Of a stretch of DNA of 64,000 bases, positions 44,337-53,456 are shown in pieces. The stretch comes from Myxococcales bacterium (lineage in GTDB: Bacteria; Myxococcota_A; Polyangia; Fen-1088), in contig JAGTJU010000002.1 in NCBI GenBank assembly GCA_022184915.1, positions 434,001 to 498,000 of the forward strand. The letters run 5' to 3'. The position numbers and the translations under genes were made by a program. A model generated the notes under the pieces. That model did no database searches. It was not told the origin of the DNA and saw only the letters and a program-made list of their open reading frames with translations. Numbering within the stretch: the stretch's first letter is position 1; each line of letters opens with the position of its first letter.

Positions 44337-45425
44337 GTGACTCTCTCTTCCCCCGTTCTTTTGGTCCTTGGGTTGGTGCTACTGGCGGGCGGCGCGGATG
44401 TGCTCATCCGTGGCGCTGCGCGGCTGGGCTTGTCTTTGGGGCTATCGCCGCTGGTCGTGGGGCTCACCGTGGTGGCGGTGGGCACGAGCGCCCCTGAACT
44501 CGGTGTGTCCGTGTTCTCGGCGTGGGCGGGTCAGGGCGACTTGGCCGTGGGGAACGTGGTGGGGAGCAACATCGGCAATCTGCTTCTCATCCTCGGGCTG
44601 TCGGCGCTGCTTCGCCCGTTGGTGGTGGACCCGGCCGTGTTGCGCTGGGACTTTCCCTTTCTGGTGGGCGTATCGGCGCTCTTGTTCGCGCTGGCGTGGG
44701 ACGGGGCTCTTTCTTCGGTCGACGGCCTCGTGTGTCTTCTGCTCGGCTGCGTGTACACCTGGCGCTCGATTCAGGTGGGCCGCCGCCAGGGCACCGAAAC
44801 ACCTGAGGGTGTGCCCCGATCGGTGGGGCGACCCCGCTTTGCCACCGTCGCGCGGGACTTGGCCTTGATCGGCGTGGGCCTCGGCATGCTGGTTCTCGGG
44901 TCACGCTGGCTCGTGGATGCCGCCGTGCACATGGCGCGGGCGCTGGGCGTCAGCGAGTTGGTGATTGGCCTCACCGTGGTGGCGATCGGGACGTCGCTCC
45001 CGGAGCTTTTCACGTCGATCGTGGCCACGATGCGAGGGCAAAGGGAGATCGTGGTGGGGAATGTGGTGGGCAGCAACATCGCCAACATCCTCCTCGTCCT
45101 GGGCGCAACGGCCGTGGTGGCACGCGGTCCCGTGCGCGTCGCGCCCGGCGCGTTGGCGTTGGATGTGCCCGTGATGCTGTTCGCAACGGTGTGTTGCTAT
45201 CCCCTGCTGCTCACGGGCGGGGCGGTGAGCCGAAAAGAAGGGGCCTTGCTGATGAGCGGCTACTTCGTCTACGTGGTGCACCTGGCCCTGACGGCGGCGC
45301 GGCATGCGTGGGCCCCGGGGTTTGCCCGCGTGGCTCTCTTTGCGTTCGTGCCGGTGGCCTGCCTCGTGGCCGTGGGAGCCAGCGTGAGTGCCTGGCGGGC
45401 CGGACGGTTCCGCGCGCGGACCTGA
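44337..45425 (+). CDS. Calcium/sodium (CaCA family) antiporter, YrbG-like
   Basis: A 362-aa protein with ten membrane segments and two alpha repeats that carry the family signature: VVAVGTSAPELGVSVF ... GNVVGSNIGNLLLILG, and VVAIGTSLPELFTSI ... GNVVGSNIANILLVLG. It exchanges Ca2+ for Na+ or H+ across the inner membrane. GTG 44337 is the chosen start because the hydrophobic domain begins at once; an upstream TTG at 44274 is possible. Confidence 0.9.
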   Translation: MTLSSPVLLVLGLVLLAGGADVLIRGAARLGLSLGLSPLVVGLTVVAVGTSAPELGVSVFSAWAGQGDLAVGNVVGSNIGNLLLILGLSALLRPLVVDPAVLRWDFPFLVGVSALLFALAWDGALSSVDGLVCLLLGCVYTWRSIQVGRRQGTETPEGVPRSVGRPRFATVARDLALIGVGLGMLVLGSRWLVDAAVHMARALGVSELVIGLTVVAIGTSLPELFTSIVATMRGQREIVVGNVVGSNIANILLVLGATAVVARGPVRVAPGALALDVPVMLFATVCCYPLLLTGGAVSRKEGALLMSGYFVYVVHLALTAARHAWAPGFARVALFAFVPVACLVAVGASVSAWRAGRFRART

Positions 45426-45484
45426 ACCCGCCGCACGCAGGCGGCGCGGGCCGCAGCTGGCTGCTATTTTCGGCCGTTCGACCC

Positions 45485-46543
45485 ATGCGCCCCACCAAAG
45501 ACCTTCACGTCAAAGAGTGCAAACCCCTGGCGACGCCGGCTCAAATCGTCGCGGAAATCCCGATGACGGATGCGGCGGCGGAGACCGTGGCCACGGCGCG
45601 GGAGGAGATGAGGCAGCTCATCCATGGTCAGGATCGCCGTCTCCTCGTGGTGGTGGGGCCCTGCAGCATCCACGACGTCGCGATGGCCGAAGCGTACGCG
45701 GCCTTCATCGCCGAGGCCCGCCGGACCTACGGCGCGTCGTTGCTGGTCCTGATGCGCGTCTATTTCGAGAAACCGCGGACCACGACGGGATGGAAGGGGC
45801 TCATCAACGATCCCCACCTCGACGGCACATACGACGTGGAGACCGGCCTACGGAGGGGGCGCAAGCTCCTGGTGCAGCTGGCGGAAGCGGGCATTCCGGC
45901 GGCGTCGGAGGTGCTCGATCCCATCTCGCCGCAGTACCTGGCGGAGGCCATCTCCTGGGCCGCGATCGGTGCGCGGACGGTGGAGAGCCAGACCCATCGC
46001 GAGATGGCTTCCGGGCTCTCGATGCCCATCGGGCTCAAAAACGGAACGGACGGTAGCCTGCAGACCGCGCTCAACGCGATGAAGTCGGCGGCGCAGCCGC
46101 ATCGTTTCCTGGGCGTCGACGTCGAGGGGCGTGTGGCCGTGGTGGCCACGACGGGCAATCAGGACACGCACCTCGTGCTGCGCGGCGGTTTGGCCGGGCC
46201 CAACTACGAAGAGCCCTACGTGCTCGCGGCCGCAGACGAGCTGCGAAAGGCGGGCTTGCCGTCGCGAGTGATGATCGACTGTAGCCACGACAACAGCTCG
46301 AAGGACTTCGCGCGGCAGCCCGTGGTGCTCGACGACATCGCCGCTCAGCTTCGCCGTCACGATCACATCCTGGGCGTCATGATCGAGTCGAACTTGGTGG
46401 CAGGGAAACAGGCCTTCCCGCCGCCTGCGGGCACGAGCCTGCGCTACGGCCAGAGCATCACGGATGGGTGCGTGGATCTCGAGGCGACCCGTCGCATGCT
46501 GGATGCGCTCGCAGACGCGCTCGCGGGCCGTCCGGCGGCTTGA
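45485..46543 (+). CDS. 3-deoxy-7-phosphoheptulonate (DAHP) synthase, class I
   Basis: A 352-aa enzyme of the AroF/G/H family, which joins phosphoenolpyruvate and erythrose 4-phosphate in the first shikimate step. Conserved elements are GPCSIHD, RVYFEKPRTTTGWKGLINDP, the PEP-binding KNGTDGS, and DCSHDNSSKD. Length and N-terminus fit the feedback-regulated E. coli type, but which aromatic amino acid inhibits it cannot be read here. It starts 59 bp after the antiporter and is convergent with the nucleotidyltransferase. Confidence 0.95.
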   Translation: MRPTKDLHVKECKPLATPAQIVAEIPMTDAAAETVATAREEMRQLIHGQDRRLLVVVGPCSIHDVAMAEAYAAFIAEARRTYGASLLVLMRVYFEKPRTTTGWKGLINDPHLDGTYDVETGLRRGRKLLVQLAEAGIPAASEVLDPISPQYLAEAISWAAIGARTVESQTHREMASGLSMPIGLKNGTDGSLQTALNAMKSAAQPHRFLGVDVEGRVAVVATTGNQDTHLVLRGGLAGPNYEEPYVLAAADELRKAGLPSRVMIDCSHDNSSKDFARQPVVLDDIAAQLRRHDHILGVMIESNLVAGKQAFPPPAGTSLRYGQSITDGCVDLEATRRMLDALADALAGRPAA

Positions 46544-46548
46544 GCCCC

Positions 46549-47304
46549 TCAGGCCCGCAGACCGTCGAAGGCGCCGCCGCCCAGGGCGCCTTCGGCCTGG
46601 TGGCGTTCCTCGGGCGTGTCCACCTCGAGCCAGCCATGGCCGCTGATGTCGCGGCAATGGGGGGGTAAGGATGTGCGCGCCAGGCGCGCCAGCACGCGTT
46701 CGACGTGGATGTCCTCCCCATCTTCGCGGATCGCCTCGTCCACGGCGGCCAGATAACGCGCCTTCGCCTCGGCCGGCACGCGGGTCATGCCCACGTAGCC
46801 GCAATCGAACTGGGAGAGGGGCTTGGCGATCTCCTGGATGCGGCCCTCTGCATCGCGCAGCACCTTCATGTCGTCCGCGCCGAGCGTGCGGTCGGTGTCG
46901 ATGAAGCCCGTGACATCCGTGACGGGCGCCGCCACCAGGGGCGCAATCGTCGGCCGGTAGATGTGGTCCACGTTGAGGATCAGGAAATCGCCCACGAGGT
47001 GAGGCCGGGCGGCCTGGAACGACAAAATATTGCCGCGTCGGAACGCTGCGTTTTGCACGAGCTCGATGGGCAGATCGGCTGCGGGGCCCTTCCGAAGCGC
47101 TTCGAGCGTGTCGGCCACTTGCTCGAACTCGAAACCTCCCACCACGATGATCCGCCGCGGTGCCAGGAGCCGCGCGAAGCCCAGTCCGTAGGCCAGGAGC
47201 GGCTTTCCCGCCACGGGGATGAGGGCTTTGGGAAGATGGCGCGTGAGCTCACCGAGACGGCTGCCAAGCCCGGCCGCCATCAGGACCACGTCGAGGCTGG
47301 CCAC
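46549..47304 (-). CDS. Sugar-/polyol-phosphate nucleotidyltransferase
   Basis: A 251-aa GT-A fold NTP transferase. The signature is MAAGLGSRLG near the N-terminus, followed by LPKALIPVAGKPLL and the metal-binding LNVDHIY (about residue 115). The C-terminal half (FDCGYVGMTRVP, GHGWLEVDTPEE) resembles phosphocholine cytidylyltransferases (LicC) and inositol-phosphate cytidylyltransferases. GTG 47304 follows directly on the HAD-gene stop, so the pair forms one operon. They could activate an alcohol phosphate for a phospholipid or cell-surface decoration. Confidence 0.8.
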   Translation of the reverse strand: MASLDVVLMAAGLGSRLGELTRHLPKALIPVAGKPLLAYGLGFARLLAPRRIIVVGGFEFEQVADTLEALRKGPAADLPIELVQNAAFRRGNILSFQAARPHLVGDFLILNVDHIYRPTIAPLVAAPVTDVTGFIDTDRTLGADDMKVLRDAEGRIQEIAKPLSQFDCGYVGMTRVPAEAKARYLAAVDEAIREDGEDIHVERVLARLARTSLPPHCRDISGHGWLEVDTPEERHQAEGALGGGAFDGLRA

Positions 47305-48027
47305 TTAGAGTCCCGCAGCGGAGGCCATCGGCCAGAACAGGTCCGGAATGTGGGCGAACTGGTCCACCACCGGGTGCTTCGGGAACTTGAGCACGAAGCG
47401 CTCGCGCGAGAAGGTCCCGGCCACGCCGATGAAGCGGAGCTCCTCCTGGTCGGCGATGTCACCGTCGTGAAGAGAGTCACCCACGAACATGAGGTCCTCG
47501 CGGCGGACGCCAAAGTGCTTCATGGCAAGCTCGACGTGCGTGCGGCCCTTGGCCAAGCCGTTGCCGTAGCCCAGCGCCATGTCGAAAGGAAACCGGTTGT
47601 GGGCGACGAACGTGTTCACGTTCTCGGTGCCGTTGTTGGACGAGACCACCACGGCCACGCCCCGGCTGCGGAGTTCCTCGAGCGCCCAGCGCGTTTCGGT
47701 CGTCAGGCGCGCGGTGTTGCAGCGGGCGGGCTTCGCCGCCTCGAAGCGGTCGGACGCGGCTTGGTTGCGGCCATCGCCCGGGCAAATGGCGTCGAGCTGA
47801 CGAATGAAGGGAAGGCCGCAGGTGGTGAGGTACATGTCCCGCGCCAGCTTGCGGTCCATGCCGTAGACCTCTTCGAGAACGTCCGTGGCCAAGTCCGCCA
47901 GGATCGGCATCGTGTCGATCAAGGTGCCGTCGAGGTCGCAGAGCAGCACTTTGGGTGCGGCCAGCCGGGGCGCGAGCCGGGAAGCGCGGCGTGTCGAAAG
48001 GGGGGCGGTGGCGGGTTGAACGTCCAT
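47305..48027 (-). CDS. HAD-superfamily phosphatase
   Basis: A 240-aa hydrolase. HAD motif I is CDLDGTLIDTMP, motif II VVVSSNNGTEN, and motif IV FVGDSLHDGDIAD; the Lys of motif III is probably in GLAKGRTH. The cap region lies after motif I. ATG 48027 is preferred because upstream residues are not conserved-looking. It is translated with the nucleotidyltransferase (stop and start are adjacent). The substrate is unknown, possibly the phosphate ester that the partner enzyme uses or makes. Confidence 0.8.
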   Translation of the reverse strand: MDVQPATAPLSTRRASRLAPRLAAPKVLLCDLDGTLIDTMPILADLATDVLEEVYGMDRKLARDMYLTTCGLPFIRQLDAICPGDGRNQAASDRFEAAKPARCNTARLTTETRWALEELRSRGVAVVVSSNNGTENVNTFVAHNRFPFDMALGYGNGLAKGRTHVELAMKHFGVRREDLMFVGDSLHDGDIADQEELRFIGVAGTFSRERFVLKFPKHPVVDQFAHIPDLFWPMASAAGL

Positions 48028-48207
48028 GTCGCGCCCGCTTAAAGCAAGACGCGATCCAGACACGAAGAATTCACGCAACTGGTGAATTCCGCAGCTGTTT
48101 GGGCGAGAGCTGCCCCGAGGGACGTCGCCGGAAGTGTCGAAGTTTCACCGGTGTAGGTGGTGAAGATCGAACACCCTCTCCGGTGTGAGCGGATCAGGCG
48201 AGAGGCC

Positions 48208-48918
48208 CTACCGGTCGGGTCCAGGACGCGGGTCGGGTTCAAGCGCTGCGGCAGCGGACCCGGCCGGCGAGGCTCGGGCCCGAGGTGCCCAGGTTTTTGC
48301 CACCAGCTCCGAGTGCGCGAGCCAGATCTGCCCCAAGACCAGGCAGAACGCTGTGGCGATCAGAAAGACCTGAACGCGGGCGAAAACGGGATGGCGGCTC
48401 TTCAGGAAGGAGCGCAGCGGTCCCTTCCACAAGGCCAAAAGCATCAAGGGAAGGAAGTAGAGCGCTTCGACCAGGCTCACCTCGAGCCCTCGCGCTGACA
48501 GGTACGCAAGCCCCGATGGGGCCACGGGAATCGGGCGGAGGGGCAGGGTGATGCGCTCGGGCAGGAGCGGCCACAAGAGCGCGATGCCGCGGCTGTCCGT
48601 GGTCGCAGCGTCCAAAACCCCGTGGCTGGCCACCACCAGGAAGCTCAGGACCGCCACACGTACGGGATACCGGCCCCGCCGGAATATCCAGTACGCGAGA
48701 GCGGCGACGAGGCCCGCAAACACCCAGGTATGCGTAAAGCCGCGATGCCCCAGCAACCCGTGGTCGGGTTGCCCCAGCGCCACGGGCAGGATGTCGAGGT
48801 CCGGGAGCAGCGAGAGCCCCGCATAGGCCGACATCGTGCGCATCAGATCTCGGCTGTCGCGGGCCCCGTGCAGGCGACCCGCCAGCATTCCCACGGCGAC
48901 GTGCCCGATGCTGGCCAC
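48208..48918 (-). CDS. YdjM-like membrane metal-dependent hydrolase (DUF457)
   Basis: A 236-aa membrane protein. It has GHVAVGMLAGRL at the N-terminus, PDLDILP, HRGFTHTW (metal-binding His pair) and SHGVLDAATTD, the pattern of the LexA-regulated YdjM/DUF457 family. About four or five membrane helices are present, and the last 25 residues are Pro/Arg/Ala-rich. No LexA-like box was seen upstream. The start is GTG 48918. The biochemical function of the family is unknown. Confidence 0.8.
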   Translation of the reverse strand: MASIGHVAVGMLAGRLHGARDSRDLMRTMSAYAGLSLLPDLDILPVALGQPDHGLLGHRGFTHTWVFAGLVAALAYWIFRRGRYPVRVAVLSFLVVASHGVLDAATTDSRGIALLWPLLPERITLPLRPIPVAPSGLAYLSARGLEVSLVEALYFLPLMLLALWKGPLRSFLKSRHPVFARVQVFLIATAFCLVLGQIWLAHSELVAKTWAPRARASPAGSAAAALEPDPRPGPDR

Positions 48919-49139
48919 AGCTTAGTTTAGCAAGGAGCGGTGGCACAAGCCTGCGGCGTCCGGGCTCGCAGGGCGCGGCGTCGGTGCCACGTCCGTGCCA
49001 GATCGGCGCACAGATCTCCACACGGCGTCCCGGGTCCGTGGCGAAACGAACAGAATCTTTTCCAAGTTTCCGTTGGACTTCCCATCTCTGCTACGCTGCG
49101 GGCTCTCGCGCTTTGTCTTCCGCTTCCGAAATATCCCCC

Positions 49140-51584
49140 GTGGCCCGACGTTACGCGGCGTGGGTTGGCCGCCACCCGGTGGCGATTCTGGTGGTCGGCG
49201 CGCTCTTGTTCGCCTTGGGCGGGGGGCTTGCCTCCCGGCTCAAGTTGAAGACGGCATTCCACGAGCTTCTGCCCAGTGACGACCCCGGGGTGGTGGCGCT
49301 GTTGCGAACCCAGGCCCGTATGGGCGATCTGAGCCTGCTGGCGGTGGGCATTCGTTCTCCCGACAAAGACGCGAACTTGAAGTACGCGGCGGCTCTGACG
49401 GCCGCGCTGCGTGAGTTGCCGCGCGAGATCTCCGAGCTGGCCACGTACAACGTCCTCGATCTGAAGGCGTTCTTCGAGAGGAACCAGTGGCTCTATTTAT
49501 CGGTGGACGATCTCGAGCAGATTCGAGATCGGCTGCGGCGGGAGATTGGCGCTCGGAAAAACCCGCTGTTCATCGATCTCGGAGGAGACGACGAGGACGA
49601 GGACGAACGGGCGCTCTCCCAGCGCATCGAGAAGCGACGGACGGGCTTGGCCGACAAGTTTCCGGACGGCTACTTCATGAGCCAGGACGGAAAGTACGTG
49701 TGGGTCGTGGCCCTGCCTCCTGGGGGTATGTTCGTGGAGCGTGCGGGCGAAGCTCTCCTGGCCGAAGCCAGGGCCATCATTGCGCGGCTCGATCCCAAGG
49801 GTTACCACCCGGAGATGACGGTGGAGCCAGGCGGCCCCATCGTGACCGCCATCGCCAGCCGCCGGGCTGTCGAGCGGGACATCGTCTGGGTCACCGTGAC
49901 CTGCTTGTCCATCGTGGCGCTTTCGATTGGGCTCTACTTTCGGCGTGTGCGCTCCGTGCCTCTCATCGGTGCCCCTGCGGCGTTGGGCACCGTGCTGGCC
50001 TTCGGTGTGGCCCAGCAGGCGTTCGGTTACTTGAACGCGTCCACGGCCTTTTTGGGGTCGATCATCCTGGGCAACGGCATCAACTACGGCATCGTGCTGT
50101 TGTCGCGCTACGAGGAGGCGCGCACCGACGGCCTGGGATATCGCGAGGCCTTGGCTGCTGCGATGGCCGGCGTGGTCAAGGGCACGCTGACCGCGGCTGT
50201 GTGTGCTTCGGCGGCGTATCTGAGCCTGATGCTGACGAGCTTCCGTGGGTTTTCGCAGTTTGGGGTCATGGGCGGGGTAGGTGTGCTCTTTTGCTGGGTG
50301 GCCAATTTCACGATGTTGCCCGCGATGCTCGTGCTTTTGGACCGGAGGGCCTCTCGGCTCGGGCGTCAAGTGGCGCCCTGGTCGATGGCGCCCGTGGGGC
50401 GGCTTCTGCACCGGCACGCCACGGCTATCCTGCTGGGCTCGGTGATCCTCACGGGTGTGTTGGCCCTCGGCACCACACATTTTCTCGACGCTCCCTTCGA
50501 GTACAACTTCCGCAAGCTGGCTGCCAACGTCGACCAGTCCGACGATCAGCGGCAGTTTTCGCGCAGCCTCGACGACCTCTTCGGAAGGTGGCCGCAGCCC
50601 ACCATCGTTTTGGCCGACGACATTTCCGAAGTGGAGTCACTGCGAACTGCACTGCGCGCGCAAGACGAGCAGGTCAACCCGCAACGCAAGGTGATCGGGC
50701 AGGTCGTCACGATCTACGACATGCTGCCGGGGCCTCCCGAGGTGCAGGAAGAAAAGCTCGCCCTGGTGTCCCAGATCCACAAGTTGGCCAACGATCCGGC
50801 GCTCGACGTGTTAACCGAGGCCGAGCGCAAGAAGCTCTCGGCGGTGAACCCGCCCGATGACCTCGCAGTGCTGAAGCCCGGTGATCTGCCGCCCCTCGCG
50901 CGGCGTCCCTTCACTGAGGCCGATGGCACCCTCGGGCGGGTGGTGCTGCTTTACCCCGTCGAGCAGGGCTTTTCAGTTTGGAACGGACGTGACCTCCTCG
51001 AGATGGCGGCCGTCTCGCAGAAGGTCACGATCCCGAGCGGTGAAGGTGGTGAAACGAAGACCATCGAAACGGCGGGTCACGCGGTGGTCTTTGGTGCCAT
51101 GATTCGCTCCATCCTGAAAGATGGGCCGGTGGCAACGGGGGTCTCTTTGCTGGCGGTGGTCTTCCTGGTGGTGCTCATCATGCGCCCCCTGTCAGCTGCC
51201 CTGTCCGCCGTGCTTTCGCTAATTCTGGGTGTGATCTGGATGGTGGGGGCTGCGGGGTGGGCCGGCGTGGCCATCACCTTCCTCAACTTCATTGCGTTGC
51301 CCATCACGTTCGGCGTGGGGGCCGAGTACGCGCTCAACGTCATGGCAAGGTACCGGCAAGACCGAGACGTCGAGGCGGCCGTGGCTTCGACCGGAGGCGC
51401 CGTGGCCCTTTGCTCCTGGACCACCATTGTGGGGTACGGCTCGCTCCTGGCGGCCCGGAATCAGGCCCTGCGAGGCTTTGGTGTGATGGCGATCCTGGGC
51501 GAGGTGGCCTGCCTGGCCACAGCCATCCTGGCGCTTCCCTCACTCATCTTGTTCCTCAAGAAGCGCAAGCTCCCGATGGCCTGA
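49140..51584 (+). CDS. MMPL/RND-superfamily transporter
   Basis: About 814 aa. One N-terminal helix is followed by a periplasmic domain (residues about 45-240), then five helices including GLYFRRVRSVPLIGAP, GNGINYGIVLLSRYEEAR and GVVKGTLTAAVCASAAYLSLM. A second periplasmic domain and a second helical bundle follow (GAEYALNVMARYRQDRDVE). This is the duplicated plan of HpnN-like hopanoid transporters and MmpL proteins, which export lipids. GTG 49140 begins VARRYAAWVGRHP; the frame is open to 48984 and the ribosome binding site is weak, so the start is uncertain. No other hopanoid genes are nearby. Confidence 0.82.
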   Translation: MARRYAAWVGRHPVAILVVGALLFALGGGLASRLKLKTAFHELLPSDDPGVVALLRTQARMGDLSLLAVGIRSPDKDANLKYAAALTAALRELPREISELATYNVLDLKAFFERNQWLYLSVDDLEQIRDRLRREIGARKNPLFIDLGGDDEDEDERALSQRIEKRRTGLADKFPDGYFMSQDGKYVWVVALPPGGMFVERAGEALLAEARAIIARLDPKGYHPEMTVEPGGPIVTAIASRRAVERDIVWVTVTCLSIVALSIGLYFRRVRSVPLIGAPAALGTVLAFGVAQQAFGYLNASTAFLGSIILGNGINYGIVLLSRYEEARTDGLGYREALAAAMAGVVKGTLTAAVCASAAYLSLMLTSFRGFSQFGVMGGVGVLFCWVANFTMLPAMLVLLDRRASRLGRQVAPWSMAPVGRLLHRHATAILLGSVILTGVLALGTTHFLDAPFEYNFRKLAANVDQSDDQRQFSRSLDDLFGRWPQPTIVLADDISEVESLRTALRAQDEQVNPQRKVIGQVVTIYDMLPGPPEVQEEKLALVSQIHKLANDPALDVLTEAERKKLSAVNPPDDLAVLKPGDLPPLARRPFTEADGTLGRVVLLYPVEQGFSVWNGRDLLEMAAVSQKVTIPSGEGGETKTIETAGHAVVFGAMIRSILKDGPVATGVSLLAVVFLVVLIMRPLSAALSAVLSLILGVIWMVGAAGWAGVAITFLNFIALPITFGVGAEYALNVMARYRQDRDVEAAVASTGGAVALCSWTTIVGYGSLLAARNQALRGFGVMAILGEVACLATAILALPSLILFLKKRKLPMA

Positions 51585-51596
51585 GGGCCAACGGCG

Positions 51597-52547
51597 TCAG
51601 TCCCCGGCGCGTACGTCCAGGTCGCCCACGATGGCTCTCAGCGAGCCCCGGTGCAAAACCAGGAGCTCTTTCGCGCGCACGGCGTTGACGTGGGCATGGT
51701 GCATGACGAGCGCTACCTTGGCGCGCCCCCCTGCCTTTTTGATGAGCGCGAGCGCTTCCTCTTCGCCAAGGCCCGTCAGCCGACGCACGATGCGCGTGGC
51801 GCGGGCCCACAGCTTTGCGTTCGTGGGGCGCACGTCCACCATCAGCCCGCCATACGTTTTGCCCAGCAGCACGAAGGCCGTGGTGGACAGGGCGTTCAGC
51901 GTGATCTTCGTGGCCGTGCCCGCCTTGAGGCGGGTGGAGCCCGAGATGACCTCGGGTCCCGTGGCCAGCTCGATCACGACGTCTGCGATCGGAGAGCCGT
52001 CCTCGTAGGTCACCGTGCGGCCGCAGGTGATGAAGATCGTGGCGGCCCGTCGGCTGTGGGCGTATTCCAGCGCGGCCCTCACGAAGGGCGTGACGCCCGA
52101 GGCAGCGATGCAACAGACCACGTCCTGCGGGCCCACGGCGATGCGGCGCATGCGCTGCTCCGCTTCCCGGGTGTCGTCTTCCGCGCCTTCGACGGACTTG
52201 ACCAGGGCGCGGCTTCCGCCGGCCACCACGGCCTCGACGAGCGAGGGCGGGATGCCGAAGGTGGGAACACACTCCGCCGCGTCCAGGTTGCCGAGGCGTC
52301 CCGAGGTGCCGGCGCCGACGTAGACCAGCCGCCCCCCCTTGACCAGGGTGTCGGCGATGAGACGGGCGCCCTGCGCGATCACGTCCGCGCGCGCCCTCAC
52401 CGCCTTGACGGCGTTGGCCTCCTCTTCCGCCATGAGCTTGACGACCTCCAGGGCCGGCAGGGTGTCGAGCAGCTCTGAACGCGGGTTGTCGGCCTCGGTC
52501 GGCAAGGCCGCGTAATCGGGAGCTTTGGGCGCACGGCCTCGGGGCAT
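51597..52547 (-). CDS. murQ: N-acetylmuramic acid 6-phosphate etherase
   Basis: A 316-aa SIS-domain enzyme that cleaves the lactyl ether of MurNAc-6-phosphate during peptidoglycan recycling. Strong motifs are GRLVYVGAGTSGRLGNLDAAECVPTFG (split across residues about 70-97), AASGVTPFVRAAL, STRLKAGTATKITLNALS and the active-site ANAVKAV/GAEDD region. It ends the long minus-strand run that starts at the kinase gene, 59 bp after dapB. No anmK or PTS partner is seen in the window. Confidence 0.93.
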   Translation of the reverse strand: MPRGRAPKAPDYAALPTEADNPRSELLDTLPALEVVKLMAEEEANAVKAVRARADVIAQGARLIADTLVKGGRLVYVGAGTSGRLGNLDAAECVPTFGIPPSLVEAVVAGGSRALVKSVEGAEDDTREAEQRMRRIAVGPQDVVCCIAASGVTPFVRAALEYAHSRRAATIFITCGRTVTYEDGSPIADVVIELATGPEVISGSTRLKAGTATKITLNALSTTAFVLLGKTYGGLMVDVRPTNAKLWARATRIVRRLTGLGEEEALALIKKAGGRAKVALVMHHAHVNAVRAKELLVLHRGSLRAIVGDLDVRAGD

Positions 52548-52606
52548 GGCGTTGCCGTTCTTTGTACCCGCACGTGCGGGCGAGGATCAATCGAGAGTGG
52601 GCGTCT

Positions 52607-53410
52607 TCAGCGTAGTCCCAGCACGTCGCGCATGTCGTAGAGCCCCGGCGTTTTTCCGGCAAGCCACAGCGCCGCGCGTACGGCGCCCCGGGCGAACGCG
52701 TCTCGAGACGACGCTCGGTGGGTGATCTCGATGCGCTCGTCGGGCCCGAAGAAGAACACGGTGTGGTCGCCGACCACGTCGCCACCCCTCAGCGTCTGGA
52801 TGCCGATCTCCCCCGGTGGGCGCGGCCCCACGTCGCCATGGCGGCTGTAGCAGGCGACGGCATCGAGCGCGACGCCGCGGCCCTCGGCGGCGGCCTCGGC
52901 CAGGCGCAAAGCGGTACCCGAAGGGGCGTCGCGCTTCATCTTGTGATGGGCTTCGACGATGTCGATGTCGAAGCCGGTGCCCAGGGTGCGGGCGGCGTCA
53001 CTCACGAGCTTGAGCAAGGTGTTGACCCCCACGGACATGTTGGGCGCCAAGACGATGGGCATGCGCTGCGCGTAGGTGCCCACTTCGGCCTTCTGTGCCT
53101 CGGAAAGGCCCGTGGTGCCAATGACGATGCCTGCCCCCGCGGCTGCGGCTGCGGCGATGTTGGCCAGGGTGGCGCTGGGTGACGTGAAGTCGATCCAGAC
53201 GTCGGTGCTTCCCGGGGCGGGGGCTTTGGTGTCGACCGCGACGCCCAGGGGGGCAAGCCCCGCCAGCGTTCCGGCGTCGGCGCCCGAGGCGTCGGCGCCA
53301 GGGCGTTCGATGGCGGCAGCCAACCGGGCGTGGTCCGTTTGGCTGATGATGCGAATGATGGCGCGGCCCATGCGGCCAGAGGCGCCCAGAACGGCGATGC
53401 GCGTGCTCAT
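52607..53410 (-). CDS. dapB: 4-hydroxy-tetrahydrodipicolinate reductase
   Basis: A 267-aa enzyme of lysine/diaminopimelate synthesis. It has the Rossmann loop AVLGASGRMGRAI, IGTTGLSEAQK, APNMSVGVN, and the catalytic region EAHHKMKRDAPSGTAL. ATG 53410 is the start; the frame extends a little further. It follows dapA by 46 bp, so the two consecutive enzymes of the pathway are co-transcribed. Confidence 0.96.
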   Translation of the reverse strand: MSTRIAVLGASGRMGRAIIRIISQTDHARLAAAIERPGADASGADAGTLAGLAPLGVAVDTKAPAPGSTDVWIDFTSPSATLANIAAAAAAGAGIVIGTTGLSEAQKAEVGTYAQRMPIVLAPNMSVGVNTLLKLVSDAARTLGTGFDIDIVEAHHKMKRDAPSGTALRLAEAAAEGRGVALDAVACYSRHGDVGPRPPGEIGIQTLRGGDVVGDHTVFFFGPDERIEITHRASSRDAFARGAVRAALWLAGKTPGLYDMRDVLGLR

Positions 53411-53456
53411 GTGTCGACGTGAAGGAGAGGTTGTAGGTCCCGCCAAGCGTGAGCGT

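Noticed and set aside
49140-51584. Hopanoid biosynthesis cluster around the MMPL transporter
   Set aside because: The protein resembles HpnN, but no squalene/hopene or radical-SAM hopanoid genes are adjacent.
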